Source: Methanobacterium sp. UBA279
Lineage (GTDB): Archaea; Methanobacteriota; Methanobacteria; Methanobacteriales; Methanobacteriaceae
Length of the DNA: 64,000 nt
Reading direction: 5' to 3'
NCBI GenBank assembly: GCA_002502855.1
Contig: DAQK01000029.1
Coordinates: 110,689-174,688 of the forward strand
In this document: piece by piece, positions 8,669 through 17,544 of the stretch
Numbering within the stretch: position 1 is the first letter of the stretch
Layout of the letters: every line of letters starts with the position of its first letter
Made by a program: the position numbers and the translations under genes
Notes under the pieces: generated by a model
What the model saw: only the letters and a program-made list of their open reading frames with translations
What the model was told of the DNA's origin: nothing
Databases searched by the model: none

Positions 8669-8716
8669 GACATAAGATTTGTTTATGAGATACCTAAGAG
8701 ATTTGTTTGAATAGGC
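8648..8716. repeat. 23-nt tandem repeat, three copies, across the ftr stop codon
   Basis: Three consecutive 23-nt units at 8648-8670, 8671-8693 and 8694-8716. Each has the pattern C(T/A)(T)AAGA..(A/T)TT(G)TTT with a GA-rich end. Units 1 and 3 are the most alike. The TGA stop of ftr lies in unit 1. Confidence 0.8.
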
Positions 8717-8787
8717 GCCTGGAGTGGTAGCTTTCGAATCTCAAATTATTTTTAATACTCAATATTTTTTTCATCCAATTTCTTAGT

Positions 8788-8827
8788 AACCAGTCTAATA
8801 GAAATATAACCAGTCTAATAGAAATAA
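8788..8827. repeat. 20-nt tandem duplication between ftr and the DUF1616 gene
   Basis: The 20-nt unit starting AACCAGTCTAATAGAAAT occurs twice in direct contact (8788-8807, 8808-8827), differing only at the last base. It sits about 70 nt upstream of the next start codon, so it could also be a duplicated upstream element. Confidence 0.85.
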
Positions 8828-8895
8828 CTTAATAAAATAAAAAGAATAAATTATTTTCCATCTCCAGCTTATAAATCATTTTAATTGGTGCTTAA

Positions 8896-9321
8896 ATGAA
8901 AATTGATCGAATGGTGTCCTATATCTTAATTGTGGTAATAGTTGTGGCCTTGGCTTCCGTGATATACATAATAATTAGCCCCTCATCAGGTGAGAAGTTC
9001 ACGGAATTCTATATCTTAGGGCCGGATGGAAAGGCCGGTAATTACCCCACAAATTTAACCGTTGGTGAAAACGGTACAGTAACTGTGGGCATAGTAAACC
9101 ATGAAGGAACTTCGGTCAGTTACGAGCTGGTAATGCGGTCTAATAATGTTATTTTCAAAAATAAAACATATAAGTTAAAAAATAAAGAAAAAAAAGAGAT
9201 ACCACTTACATTTCAGCTTAATCAATCTGGAACCAGACAGAATTTAGAATTTCTACTGTATAAATTACCTAATACTCAACAGCCCTATAGATCCCTTAAT
9301 TTACTTATTAACGTGAATTAA
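8896..9321 (+). CDS. Membrane-anchored DUF1616-type surface protein
   Basis: 141 residues: a short basic N-terminus, one membrane helix (about 9-29, rich in Ile and Val) and an extracytoplasmic beta-rich domain with several Asn-X-Ser/Thr sites (for example NLT, NGT, NKT, NQS). The domain resembles the C-terminal part of DUF1616 proteins, which in methanogens often lie in surface-glycan loci. It is the first gene of the glycan region. The function is unknown; a small accessory or glycosylated surface protein fits. Confidence 0.6.
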   Translation: MKIDRMVSYILIVVIVVALASVIYIIISPSSGEKFTEFYILGPDGKAGNYPTNLTVGENGTVTVGIVNHEGTSVSYELVMRSNNVIFKNKTYKLKNKEKKEIPLTFQLNQSGTRQNLEFLLYKLPNTQQPYRSLNLLINVN

Positions 9322-9379
9322 AATTAGAAAAATAGTTTCATATAAGAAGAAATAACCAAAGGATTAAAGGAAGTCTGAA

Positions 9380-10318
9380 ATGAAGGACCAAAAGATAGTG
9401 GTAACCGGTGGTCTAGGTTTCATCGGATCTAATCTGGTTGAAGAACTGATAAAAGACAACGAAGTTCTAGTAATCGATGATCTATCCAGTGGAAAACTGG
9501 AAAACATCAAACATCTAAATAAACAGGGCTTAAATTTAATAAAAGGCAGTGTCACTGAATTAGATCTTAAAAACATCTTCGAAGATGTGGATTATGTTTT
9601 CCATGAGGCAGCTTTAATCAGCGTCCCAGAAAGCATTTGGGACCCGTTAACATATAATGAAGCGAATGTTAACGGCACCTTAAAAGTTTTAATAGCTGCA
9701 AAAGATACCAGTGTTAAAAAAGTGGCTTTCGCCTCTTCAGCGGCGGTTTACGGAGATAATGAATCCTTACCTCTCAGAGAAGATGCTCCTCTTCAACCAC
9801 TATCCCCCTACGCAGTCAACAAAGCCACTGGTGAAATGTACTGCCAGGTTTTCACCGAGAACTACGGTCTGTCCACGGTTTCCCTTCGCTATTTCAATGT
9901 ATTCGGGCCTCGACAAGACCCTAACTCTGCCTATGCCGCGGTGATTCCCAACTTCATAAATGCTATTCTAAGAGGTGAGAAGCCGGTGATCTACGGGGAT
10001 GGAGAGCAGAGTCGGGATTTCATCCCGGTTAAACAGGTGGTTAAAGCCAATATCCAGGCCTGCCAGTCCAATGAAAATGGGGTTTTCAACATCGCCCTGG
10101 GAAAAAACACCACCATAAACCAATTATGGGATATGATAAAGGAATTTATGAAAATAGATGTTGAACCAGTCTATATGGAACCCCGACCAGGAGATGTAAG
10201 GCACTCCCTGGCAGATGTTTCCCGGGCAAAATCCTTTGGGTTCAAACCTAAACCAGATTTTAAAGATGAGCTAGGTGAAACCGTAGAATGGTTTACCAGC
10301 AAATTTAAACAGAGTTAG
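9380..10318 (+). CDS. NAD-dependent nucleotide-sugar epimerase (UDP-glucose 4-epimerase-like)
   Basis: Extended short-chain dehydrogenase of 312 residues. The NAD-binding motif is TGGLGFIG (9-16); the catalytic set is the serine in ASSAAVYG plus SPYAVNK (Y144, K148). The closing segment RPGDVRHSLADVSRA is typical of UDP-sugar 4-epimerases of archaea. It would supply UDP-galactose or a related sugar to the glycosyltransferases nearby. SD AAAGGAAG precedes ATG 9380. The flippase gene follows 70 nt downstream. The exact substrate (glucose, GlcNAc or glucuronate) cannot be told from sequence. Confidence 0.85.
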   Translation: MKDQKIVVTGGLGFIGSNLVEELIKDNEVLVIDDLSSGKLENIKHLNKQGLNLIKGSVTELDLKNIFEDVDYVFHEAALISVPESIWDPLTYNEANVNGTLKVLIAAKDTSVKKVAFASSAAVYGDNESLPLREDAPLQPLSPYAVNKATGEMYCQVFTENYGLSTVSLRYFNVFGPRQDPNSAYAAVIPNFINAILRGEKPVIYGDGEQSRDFIPVKQVVKANIQACQSNENGVFNIALGKNTTINQLWDMIKEFMKIDVEPVYMEPRPGDVRHSLADVSRAKSFGFKPKPDFKDELGETVEWFTSKFKQS

Positions 10319-10388
10319 AGCTTTTAAAATCAAATTACTTTAAGTATCTTTAAAAAAATTCCTTTTTTAATACTATCAGGTAAAAATC

Positions 10389-11822
10389 ATGAGCGATGCA
10401 CGTAAAATAGCTAAAAATACCACCGTTCTCTACATAGCACAGATAATTACCTACGTCTTAGGTTTCTTCATCACAGTTTATACGGTCAGATATTTATCTG
10501 TAGATAGTTACGGAATCTTATCCACAGCTTTAGCGTTGACTGGGATATATGTGGTCTTTGGTGACCTGGGACTCAGCACGTTAACCGTCAGGGAAGTGGC
10601 CCGGGATGAATCGTTAACCCATAAGTACGTGGGCAATACCACCATTATGAAACTGTTTTTAAGCCTATTCACATTCTTACTCACTGTATTAACCGTTTAT
10701 ATTCTCGGTTACAATGATATTACAATTATCGTAACCTATATTTTAACAGCCGCCTTTATTTTTAATGCCTTCTCCAGTATATTTTATTCAATCTTCCAAT
10801 CCTACCAGAAAATGGAGTATCAATCGGTTGCAACCATATTAAACAGTGTAGTGATGCTTATAGGTACTTTACTTGTCATTTATCTCGGTTTAGACGTGAT
10901 TGCCTTTGCCTTTGTCTACCTGGTTGCTAATGCCATAAATTTCATTTACATACTGGTTACCTATGCCTGGAAATTTTACCTTCCTAACATAGAAATGGAT
11001 TTAGAGTTCTGGAAATCTACCATAAAGGAAGCACTGCCCCTTTCCATCACCAGCTTATTTGCTGTGCTGGTATTCAGGATAGACTCGGTAATGCTCTCCG
11101 TAATGAGTGGTATGGAGGCAGTAGGATTCTACAGCGCAGCATACAGGCTTATGGAAGCCCTTATATTTTTCCCACAGGTGTATACCACCGCAATATTTCC
11201 TGTATTCTCCAAACTTTATGTTTCCTCCATAAATCCCCTGAAAGGAGCCTATATAAAATCATTTAAATATTTAACCATTCTCAGTTTACCGATAGCAGTG
11301 GGGATCACTCTACTTGCTGAACCGATAATTCTACTGTTATTCAAGCCCGAGTATATACCCTCCATTTTAGCACTTCAAATCGTGGTATGGGTTCTTCCCT
11401 TCATATTCGTTAATTATATACAGGGTTCTTTACTTACAGCCATGAACAGACAAGTAACTTATCTTAAAATCACTGCCGCATCTCTGGTGTTGAATGTTGG
11501 AATGAATCTAGTACTCATACCCCTGTACAGTTATTTAGGGGCGGCATTTGTAACTGTGATTACCGAAATCTTTTCGGTGGCTTTAGGCTTTTATGTGCTA
11601 TCCAAATTGTTAGCCAAGGTAAAAGTACATGAAATCATCTTTAAACCAGCGATAGCTTGTTTGGTAATGGCTCTATTCATTTTACTGGTTCAAACGAATC
11701 TGTTTCTGGAAATAGCCATCTCGGCAGTCATCTACTTCGTGGTTTTAATTGCCCTGAAGGGTTTTACACCAGAGGATTACGATTTATTCCGGCAGATACT
11801 GAATATTAAAAAGGATAACTAA
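10389..11822 (+). CDS. Polysaccharide flippase (Wzx/RfbX type, MATE-like)
   Basis: 477-residue integral membrane protein with about 14 hydrophobic segments. The N-terminal pattern KNTTVLYIAQIITYVLGF and GDLGLSTLTVREVARD are typical of O-antigen and polysaccharide flippases. It should move lipid-linked glycan across the cytoplasmic membrane for surface assembly. It lies directly downstream of the epimerase and heads the glycosyltransferase block. The following genes (11875-13914) run on the opposite strand, so this gene ends a short plus-strand unit. Confidence 0.88.
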   Translation: MSDARKIAKNTTVLYIAQIITYVLGFFITVYTVRYLSVDSYGILSTALALTGIYVVFGDLGLSTLTVREVARDESLTHKYVGNTTIMKLFLSLFTFLLTVLTVYILGYNDITIIVTYILTAAFIFNAFSSIFYSIFQSYQKMEYQSVATILNSVVMLIGTLLVIYLGLDVIAFAFVYLVANAINFIYILVTYAWKFYLPNIEMDLEFWKSTIKEALPLSITSLFAVLVFRIDSVMLSVMSGMEAVGFYSAAYRLMEALIFFPQVYTTAIFPVFSKLYVSSINPLKGAYIKSFKYLTILSLPIAVGITLLAEPIILLLFKPEYIPSILALQIVVWVLPFIFVNYIQGSLLTAMNRQVTYLKITAASLVLNVGMNLVLIPLYSYLGAAFVTVITEIFSVALGFYVLSKLLAKVKVHEIIFKPAIACLVMALFILLVQTNLFLEIAISAVIYFVVLIALKGFTPEDYDLFRQILNIKKDN

Positions 11823-11874
11823 GGATTTATCCAAAAAGAGTAGGGGATTCAATCTTATATTTGACTTTAAGAAT

Positions 11875-12723
11875 TCATTCTCCATATTCTGACCTGATTT
11901 CTAGGGCCACTCTATTATATTCCTTTTCTATTTCTGACGCAGGATTTTTCGAATGGTACTCTTTCATCAGCTTCAATTTGGCGTAAGTCACTAAACGATA
12001 TGTACCCATTAGAAAACCCAGTGCAAATCCTCTAAAACCTTCTTTACGTCCTTGAAGTTTGAAATATCTATTTCTAAATTCACCCAAAATTTGGTTAACC
12101 ACTGATCTGAATCTAATGTCCTCATCTGCTTCATACAGTGCCTTGGCTTCTATAGTGGTATATCGGTTCAATTTCTCCAGGAAATGCTCCACATCCACGT
12201 AGTTAAAATGGATGATCCCCTCATCTTCATGGGTAATTTCGTATATCCTGGCATCCTCCCTTTCAACCAGGAGGGAGTGTATTTTATCGGTGATAAAAAC
12301 GTATTCTTTCTTGAAAAAACGGTGCAGGGTATCCTGCAAGGGACCCCAACCAGTATGCCTCATTACCTTCCCGAAGAAATAGTTATTACGGGGTATGGAG
12401 ATTATATCCCCCAGATCTTCTTCTATTATGGTCTCCAATCTTTTCTTAAGTTTTAAAGGTACCAGTTCATCCGCATCTAGAATAAGTATCCATTCATTTG
12501 AGGCCTTTTCCAGGCCGAACTGTCTGGCCGGATCTGCGTATCCCATTCTTTCATGGTAAAATATCTTATCTGTATATTCAGAGGCTATCTCGGTGGTTTT
12601 ATCATCGCTGTACATATCCACGATGATTATCTCATCAGCCCACTTCACAGTTTCCAGGCAGTTTCTGATGTTCTTCTCCTCATTGAGGGTGTGAACCAAT
12701 ACCGATACTGGTAATTTATCCAT
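11875..12723 (-). CDS. Family 2 glycosyltransferase
   Basis: 282-residue GT-A enzyme. The N-terminal strand VSVLVHTLNEEKNI, the nucleotide-binding DMYSDD and the DxD motif in LILDADELVP are all present. The GWGPLQDTLHRFFKK segment and the FRGFALGFLMGTYRL C-terminal part resemble LPS-core-type beta-glucosyltransferases (WaaE/KdtX group). The C-terminal hydrophobic helix suggests membrane association. It follows a GT4 gene on the same strand (28-nt gap) and should act on the same glycan. Donor and acceptor are unknown. Confidence 0.85.
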   Translation of the reverse strand: MDKLPVSVLVHTLNEEKNIRNCLETVKWADEIIIVDMYSDDKTTEIASEYTDKIFYHERMGYADPARQFGLEKASNEWILILDADELVPLKLKKRLETIIEEDLGDIISIPRNNYFFGKVMRHTGWGPLQDTLHRFFKKEYVFITDKIHSLLVEREDARIYEITHEDEGIIHFNYVDVEHFLEKLNRYTTIEAKALYEADEDIRFRSVVNQILGEFRNRYFKLQGRKEGFRGFALGFLMGTYRLVTYAKLKLMKEYHSKNPASEIEKEYNRVALEIRSEYGE

Positions 12724-12743
12724 GAAATCATCTTCATATATTA

Positions 12744-12777
12744 TTACTATCTAAGAGTTTTTATTATCTAAGAGTTG
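12744..12777. repeat. 17-nt tandem duplication at the stop of a GT4 gene
   Basis: Two adjacent 17-nt units (12744-12760, 12761-12777) differing at two bases, core TATCTAAGAGTT. The stop codon (CTA on the plus strand, 12751-12753) lies in one unit. In the other unit the same bases are read in another frame, as coding sequence. Confidence 0.8.
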
Positions 12778-13914
12778 CTTTATCAACCCACAGACCTGTC
12801 TTCCCCAACTGTCCCAGTTGAGTTTCTCCTCAAATGTTTCTCTGCTGGACTTTACAAGCTGATAATATTTCTCTTCATCCTCATATAACTTCCTTATAAG
12901 ATTCGCATATTGGTCTCCCCGTGCATCTAAAGGGAACATGAAACCATTTTTCCCCTCTTCAACAACATCAGGTATCCCCCCAGTATCTGTGGTTATGGCA
13001 GGTAGGCCATAGGCATTTGCCTCACAGAACACCACCCCATATGCCTCTGTTCTTGATGGTAGAATCAGGAAATCGTTTTTAAGAAACAGTTCCTGTAATT
13101 CTTTATAATCTTCGGGGTTATTTTTATCAAGGAAAGGTATAACCTTCATATTCTCGTGTTTGAATTCCTCTGGGGGTGTGGTTCCACAGACAGTCAATTC
13201 AACATCCACACCTAATTTACCAAGTTCAACTAAGGTTTCAAAAGCTATTTCTCCACCTTTACGCTCCCAATCCACCCCTAAAAATAGTAACCGGCATTTA
13301 TCTGACTTTTTCCTGTTAAGGACCGACTCCCTGGATGGAACATGGTCCATGTTGGCACCGAATGGAATAATCTTTACCTTAGATTTATCCGCCTTATAAT
13401 CATTTATCGCAGAATTTGCTGCCCAGCTAGTCGGATATAATAGTAGATCTGCCTTGTCTATGGTGGATTGTTCTATAAAATTTCCTTCATTCCCTGATAT
13501 TTCCAGTTGTCCAGAGAAGTAGTCGGGATAGTAATTGCTTATTAAATTGAAGGTGGCATCTGCAGTGTAGACTATGGGGATATCTGTAGATAAAAAAGCT
13601 AACTCCGTTGATGCCACAGGAGCAAAAATAACGTCGAAGTCTTCCTCTTTAAGTTTTTTCCTGATTATTCCCGCATAACTCCTGGACAGTAAGAGACTGT
13701 GTTCATATGCGTAGCTCTTTTTGAAGATGGCCAGTGAAGCGTTGTTGAAAAACCTGGTCACCTTTTCTATCCCAGAATCCAATGGCCCCAAATAATAAAC
13801 ATTTCCACAGTGTTTTTCTAGAGCTTTAGCCATATAATAAAGTGTTCCAGAACGTACTCTTTTATCTCTGGCATCAGTTGCCGTTAAAAAGGCTATTTTT
13901 AGAGGTTTACCCAT
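12751..13914 (-). CDS. Family 4 glycosyltransferase
   Basis: 387-residue GT-B retaining enzyme. The C-terminal donor domain carries the EX7E motif EAYGVVFCEANAYGLPAI followed by TTDTGGIPDVVEEG, and a KKSDKCRLLFLGVDWERKGG inter-domain strand. It lies upstream of the GT2 gene in a two-gene minus-strand unit. It starts at ATG 13914, divergent from the next glycosyltransferase at 14010; the 95-nt spacer is AT-rich and should hold both promoters. The sugar specificity is not readable. Confidence 0.87.
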   Translation of the reverse strand: MGKPLKIAFLTATDARDKRVRSGTLYYMAKALEKHCGNVYYLGPLDSGIEKVTRFFNNASLAIFKKSYAYEHSLLLSRSYAGIIRKKLKEEDFDVIFAPVASTELAFLSTDIPIVYTADATFNLISNYYPDYFSGQLEISGNEGNFIEQSTIDKADLLLYPTSWAANSAINDYKADKSKVKIIPFGANMDHVPSRESVLNRKKSDKCRLLFLGVDWERKGGEIAFETLVELGKLGVDVELTVCGTTPPEEFKHENMKVIPFLDKNNPEDYKELQELFLKNDFLILPSRTEAYGVVFCEANAYGLPAITTDTGGIPDVVEEGKNGFMFPLDARGDQYANLIRKLYEDEEKYYQLVKSSRETFEEKLNWDSWGRQVCGLIKQLLDNKNS

Positions 13915-14009
13915 AATTCCACTTTAATTAATTCCATTAATTTACACTATTTAATATATTCGATGCTACCAATATTAAATTTAGCAAAAAAACATAATTA
14001 GAGGCCAGA

Positions 14010-15092
14010 ATGAACCCCGAAGTTTGTATCATAATTTTAAACTGGAACGGATGGAAAGACACCATAGAATGCCTGGAATCACTTTACGATAATAAATATG
14101 ATAATTATAGAGTTATTCTAGTAGATAACGCTTCAGAAGACGATTCTGTGCAAAAAATAAAGGAATACTGTCAGGGCGAAGTTAAAATATCTTCAAATAT
14201 GGTTAAATACAGGACTGATAATAAACCCATAGAATTTGTGCAAATAAATGAAGATGAACCGGATAAAAAATTATCTGAGCCTGATAAAAAATCAAATATA
14301 CCTGATTTTGAGCCTGATAAAAAATCCAAACCTAATTATGGACTGATACTCATAAGGAACTATGAAAACCAGGGTTTTGCAACAGGAAACAACACCGGGA
14401 TGAGATTTGCCTTGAATAATTTTAGTCCAGACTATTTCCTGCTTTTAAACAACGACACGGTGGTAGATCCTGAATTTCTAACAGAACTGGTTAACACCGC
14501 TTCTTCAGATGAAAAAATCGGCTTTGTAGGTCCGAAAACTTACCTGTATGATGATGAAGATGTTATACAAGCGGCTGGTGGGGGGAATATAGATTTTTCA
14601 CGTGGAGAATCAAATGAAGTAGCCTTCATGGAAAAAGATAAAGGAAAATTTGATAGGGACATGGAACTTGACTATGTGGGAGGATCCTGTCTTTTGGTTA
14701 AAAGAGAAGTGGTGGAAAAGGTTGGCTTCCTTGACGAGGAATATTACATGTACTGGGAAGATGTTGATTGGTGCTTCACTGGCCAGGAGGCTGGTTATAA
14801 ATCTATTTATTCCTATAAATCAAAAATATGGCATAAGTATGGAACTTCCAGCCAGAGTTATTTTAAAACATACTACCATAACCGGAACCGGTTATATTTC
14901 ATGAAAAAACACGCCCCACCAGGATATTACCGTGAATTTATGGCCCATTATCTCGTGGAAATTTTAAAAGAAAGCGGATATCAATTAATTTACCTGAGAA
15001 ACTGGGAATTATTTAAATCCCTTATAAATGGGGCTGTTGATGGGTTGAAAATAAAAAACCCCCGATGCATAAAAGATAAAAAAAAAATTTGA
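14010..15092 (+). CDS. Family 2 glycosyltransferase with EPDKK repeat insert
   Basis: 360-residue GT2 (rhamnosyltransferase-like). Motifs: CIIILNWNGWKDT at the N-terminus, ILVDNASEDD, LLNNDTVVDPEF (DxD region, about 145-156) and the acceptor-side EEYYMYWEDVDWCFTG. Between the nucleotide-binding half and the NDT motif (about 87-110) lies an unusual linker with three copies of (E)PDKK separated by short spacers, absent from the two GT2 paralogues at 16343 and 17386. The family otherwise matches those paralogues closely. The SD GAGG precedes the ATG. Confidence 0.85.
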   Translation: MNPEVCIIILNWNGWKDTIECLESLYDNKYDNYRVILVDNASEDDSVQKIKEYCQGEVKISSNMVKYRTDNKPIEFVQINEDEPDKKLSEPDKKSNIPDFEPDKKSKPNYGLILIRNYENQGFATGNNTGMRFALNNFSPDYFLLLNNDTVVDPEFLTELVNTASSDEKIGFVGPKTYLYDDEDVIQAAGGGNIDFSRGESNEVAFMEKDKGKFDRDMELDYVGGSCLLVKREVVEKVGFLDEEYYMYWEDVDWCFTGQEAGYKSIYSYKSKIWHKYGTSSQSYFKTYYHNRNRLYFMKKHAPPGYYREFMAHYLVEILKESGYQLIYLRNWELFKSLINGAVDGLKIKNPRCIKDKKKI

Positions 15093-15096
15093 TAAC

Positions 15097-16299
15097 ATGA
15101 AGATCGCAGTTTTCCATAATTTACCATCAGGCGGAGCAAAAAGAGCCTTACACGGCTACGTAGACTATCTCAATCAGCATAATCACACAGTAGATATATT
15201 TGTACCCTCCACTGCCAATGAAGAATTCCTACCCCTTAAGGATGTAGCAAATAGTCTAACTGTATTTCCAGTGGGAAAGACATGGAAGGGTTCATTATAT
15301 TCAACTTTTAGATATGTCCCACCCCTCATTAAAACCATATCCCTACGGGACCTGGAGATAACTCAAAAAGAGATAGCTCAAACTATAAACTCAAGGGATT
15401 ATGATGTGGTGTTCAGTGAACAGGACCAGTACACCATGACACCCTTCTTTTTAAAATACATCAAACATCCCACCGTCTATTACTGCCCGCAACCACCCCG
15501 TAACGAGGCCATCCTCAAAACCATAGAAAACTATACTAATTTAAACCCTTTAAAGAAGTTTATTTTTAACCAGGCAGATAACAGGGATTTGAAAATCGAT
15601 GCAACAAATATTTCCTACGCCAAGAATATTTTAACCAACTCCTACTTCACCCGTGAATCAATATTGAGGGTTTATGGCCTTAATTCTTATGTATCCTATC
15701 TGGGAATAGATAACAATCTTTTCAAACCCCTTGAAGTTCCTGAAGAAGACTTCGTCCTATCTGTGGGGAGTTGCAGACCATCCAAGGGATATGACTTCAT
15801 CATAAGATCACTATCACTTATTGACCCTGAAATTCGGCCAAAACTGGTAATAGTTTCCAATTTCTCACTCCCAGAGTGGAAGGAATACCTAAAGAAACTG
15901 GCCTCCCAGTTAGATGTTGATTTAGAAATATTAGATCTTATAGATGATGAAAAACTGGTTCTCCTCTACAATCAGACTAAACTAGTCTTATATGCCCCTT
16001 ATATGGAGCCTTTTGGTCTGGTGCCCCTGGAAGCCATGGGCTGCGGCACACCAGTAGTAGGTGTAAAGGAAGGGGGTATCAGGGAATCTGTAATCCACAA
16101 AAAAACCGGATTGCACAGTGAACGTGACGAAGGTCTCTTTGCAGAAGCAACCACCAAACTCCTTTCCAAGGACCTGAAAAGATATAATATGTCCAAAAAG
16201 TCCTTAAAATATATCGAAGATTACTGGACCCTTGATCATGCCGGGGAACGGTTACTATGGCATCTGAACAGGGTTATCCATGCAAGAGATATTAACTAA
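15097..16299 (+). CDS. Family 4 glycosyltransferase
   Basis: 400-residue GT-B enzyme. It starts with KIAVFHNLPSGGAKRALHGY (the glycine-rich acceptor loop) and carries the EX7E motif in EPFGLVPLEAMGCGTPVVG (about 305-323). A strand LSVGSCRPSKGYDFIIRSL marks the start of the donor domain. It begins 4 nt after the preceding GT2 gene and so is translationally coupled. The substrate is unknown; the order GT2-GT4-GT2-GT2 suggests a stepwise assembly line for one repeat unit. Confidence 0.87.
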   Translation: MKIAVFHNLPSGGAKRALHGYVDYLNQHNHTVDIFVPSTANEEFLPLKDVANSLTVFPVGKTWKGSLYSTFRYVPPLIKTISLRDLEITQKEIAQTINSRDYDVVFSEQDQYTMTPFFLKYIKHPTVYYCPQPPRNEAILKTIENYTNLNPLKKFIFNQADNRDLKIDATNISYAKNILTNSYFTRESILRVYGLNSYVSYLGIDNNLFKPLEVPEEDFVLSVGSCRPSKGYDFIIRSLSLIDPEIRPKLVIVSNFSLPEWKEYLKKLASQLDVDLEILDLIDDEKLVLLYNQTKLVLYAPYMEPFGLVPLEAMGCGTPVVGVKEGGIRESVIHKKTGLHSERDEGLFAEATTKLLSKDLKRYNMSKKSLKYIEDYWTLDHAGERLLWHLNRVIHARDIN

Positions 16300-16342
16300 G
16301 TTTATTAAGGATTAAGTATTCGGGATTAAACTGGTGATCACT

Positions 16343-16501
16343 ATGAACCCCCTGGTTTCCATTATCATACTCAACTGGAACGGCTGGCAGGACACCCTGG
16401 AATGCCTGGAATCCATCTACCAGATAAATTACCCTAATTACCATGTGATACTGGTGGACAACCACTCCCAGGACCAGTCCCTCGAGAAAATCAGGGAATA
16501 C
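16343..16501 (+). repeat. Near-identical 159-bp block shared with 17386-17544
   Basis: The first 53 codons of the two tandem GT2 genes agree at 157 of 159 bases by direct reading; the only change is codon ATC versus CTT (Ile/Leu). Similarity drops abruptly after this block and there is none before the ATG. This points to recent gene conversion or a copied 5' module. Confidence 0.92.
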
Positions 16502-17362
16502 TGCCAGGGGAAAATAACCACCGAATCAAAATTCTACACTTACAACCCTGAAAACAAACCCCTAACACTAAATGAACTTACCAAGAAGGAAGCAGAAGAA
16601 GAAATAAGTAAAATTGAAATGCCAGATAACCATTTAACCCTTATAAAAAACGATAGAAACTACGGTTTTGCCAAAGGAAACAACATAGCCATAAAATACA
16701 CCCAAAAAATCCACAACCCCAACTATATTCTCCTCCTAAATAATGATACGGTAGTAACCCCTGAATTTCTAACAGAAATGGTAAATGTTGCTGAATCAGA
16801 TGAAAAAGTGGGAATTGTAGGATGTAAACTGCTGAACGCCGATAATCCCCAGATCATCGATTCCACTGGACATATAATTAATTGGGGGAGAATTGTTGAC
16901 CGCGGTCATGGAAAAGTTGATAAGGGACAGTACGACCATGAAATAGAAATAATGGGTGCCATGGCTGCCTGTGCATTATATAAAAAGGAAATGCTCAGGG
17001 AAACGGGCCTACTGGACACCAGTTACGTTACCCTGGGTGAAGATGCCGATCTATCCTGGAAAGCTCATAACCTGGGCTGGAAAGCATTATACACACCAGA
17101 TGCAGTTGTATATCATAAGAGGGGTAGGACAATAACTAAGAAATCTGTAATCCCTGAAATGACGGTTTTAAGTTTGAAAAACACTGCAGAATATGTCACC
17201 CGGTACGGAAATTCCTACAATAAACTCTTATTTCTATTTTTAATAACCAAAGAAGGGTTATTCGTTTTGACAGGAAGCATAATAGGTAGAAATGAAACTA
17301 ACAAAGGTGAATACTTCAACACGCTGATGGAATCATATTTAAAGATATTTAAAAGCTTTTAA
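16343..17362 (+). CDS. Family 2 glycosyltransferase (paralogue A)
   Basis: GT2 enzyme, 339 residues from ATG 16343. The GTG at 16334 is part of the GGTGA SD and is not used as start. Motifs: SIIILNWNGWQDT, ILVDNHSQDQ, LLNNDTVVTPEFL and LGEDADLSWKAHNLG. The first 159 coding bases are nearly identical to those of the next gene (17386), while the remainder is clearly diverged. The C-terminal hydrophobic stretch may attach it to the membrane. Probably an inverting rhamnosyl- or related transferase of the surface glycan; the exact specificity is unknown. Confidence 0.85.
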   Translation: MNPLVSIIILNWNGWQDTLECLESIYQINYPNYHVILVDNHSQDQSLEKIREYCQGKITTESKFYTYNPENKPLTLNELTKKEAEEEISKIEMPDNHLTLIKNDRNYGFAKGNNIAIKYTQKIHNPNYILLLNNDTVVTPEFLTEMVNVAESDEKVGIVGCKLLNADNPQIIDSTGHIINWGRIVDRGHGKVDKGQYDHEIEIMGAMAACALYKKEMLRETGLLDTSYVTLGEDADLSWKAHNLGWKALYTPDAVVYHKRGRTITKKSVIPEMTVLSLKNTAEYVTRYGNSYNKLLFLFLITKEGLFVLTGSIIGRNETNKGEYFNTLMESYLKIFKSF

Positions 17363-17385
17363 CTTATTATGAGGAGAAAAATTTG

Positions 17386-17544
17386 ATGAACCCCCTGGTT
17401 TCCATTATCATACTCAACTGGAACGGCTGGCAGGACACCCTGGAATGCCTGGAATCCCTTTACCAGATAAATTACCCTAATTACCATGTGATACTGGTGG
17501 ACAACCACTCCCAGGACCAGTCCCTCGAGAAAATCAGGGAATAC
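17386..17544 (+). repeat. Second copy of the 159-bp GT2 block
   Basis: Partner of 16343-16501. The copy spacing is 1043 bp, so homologous recombination between the blocks would delete or duplicate one whole gene. Confidence 0.92.
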
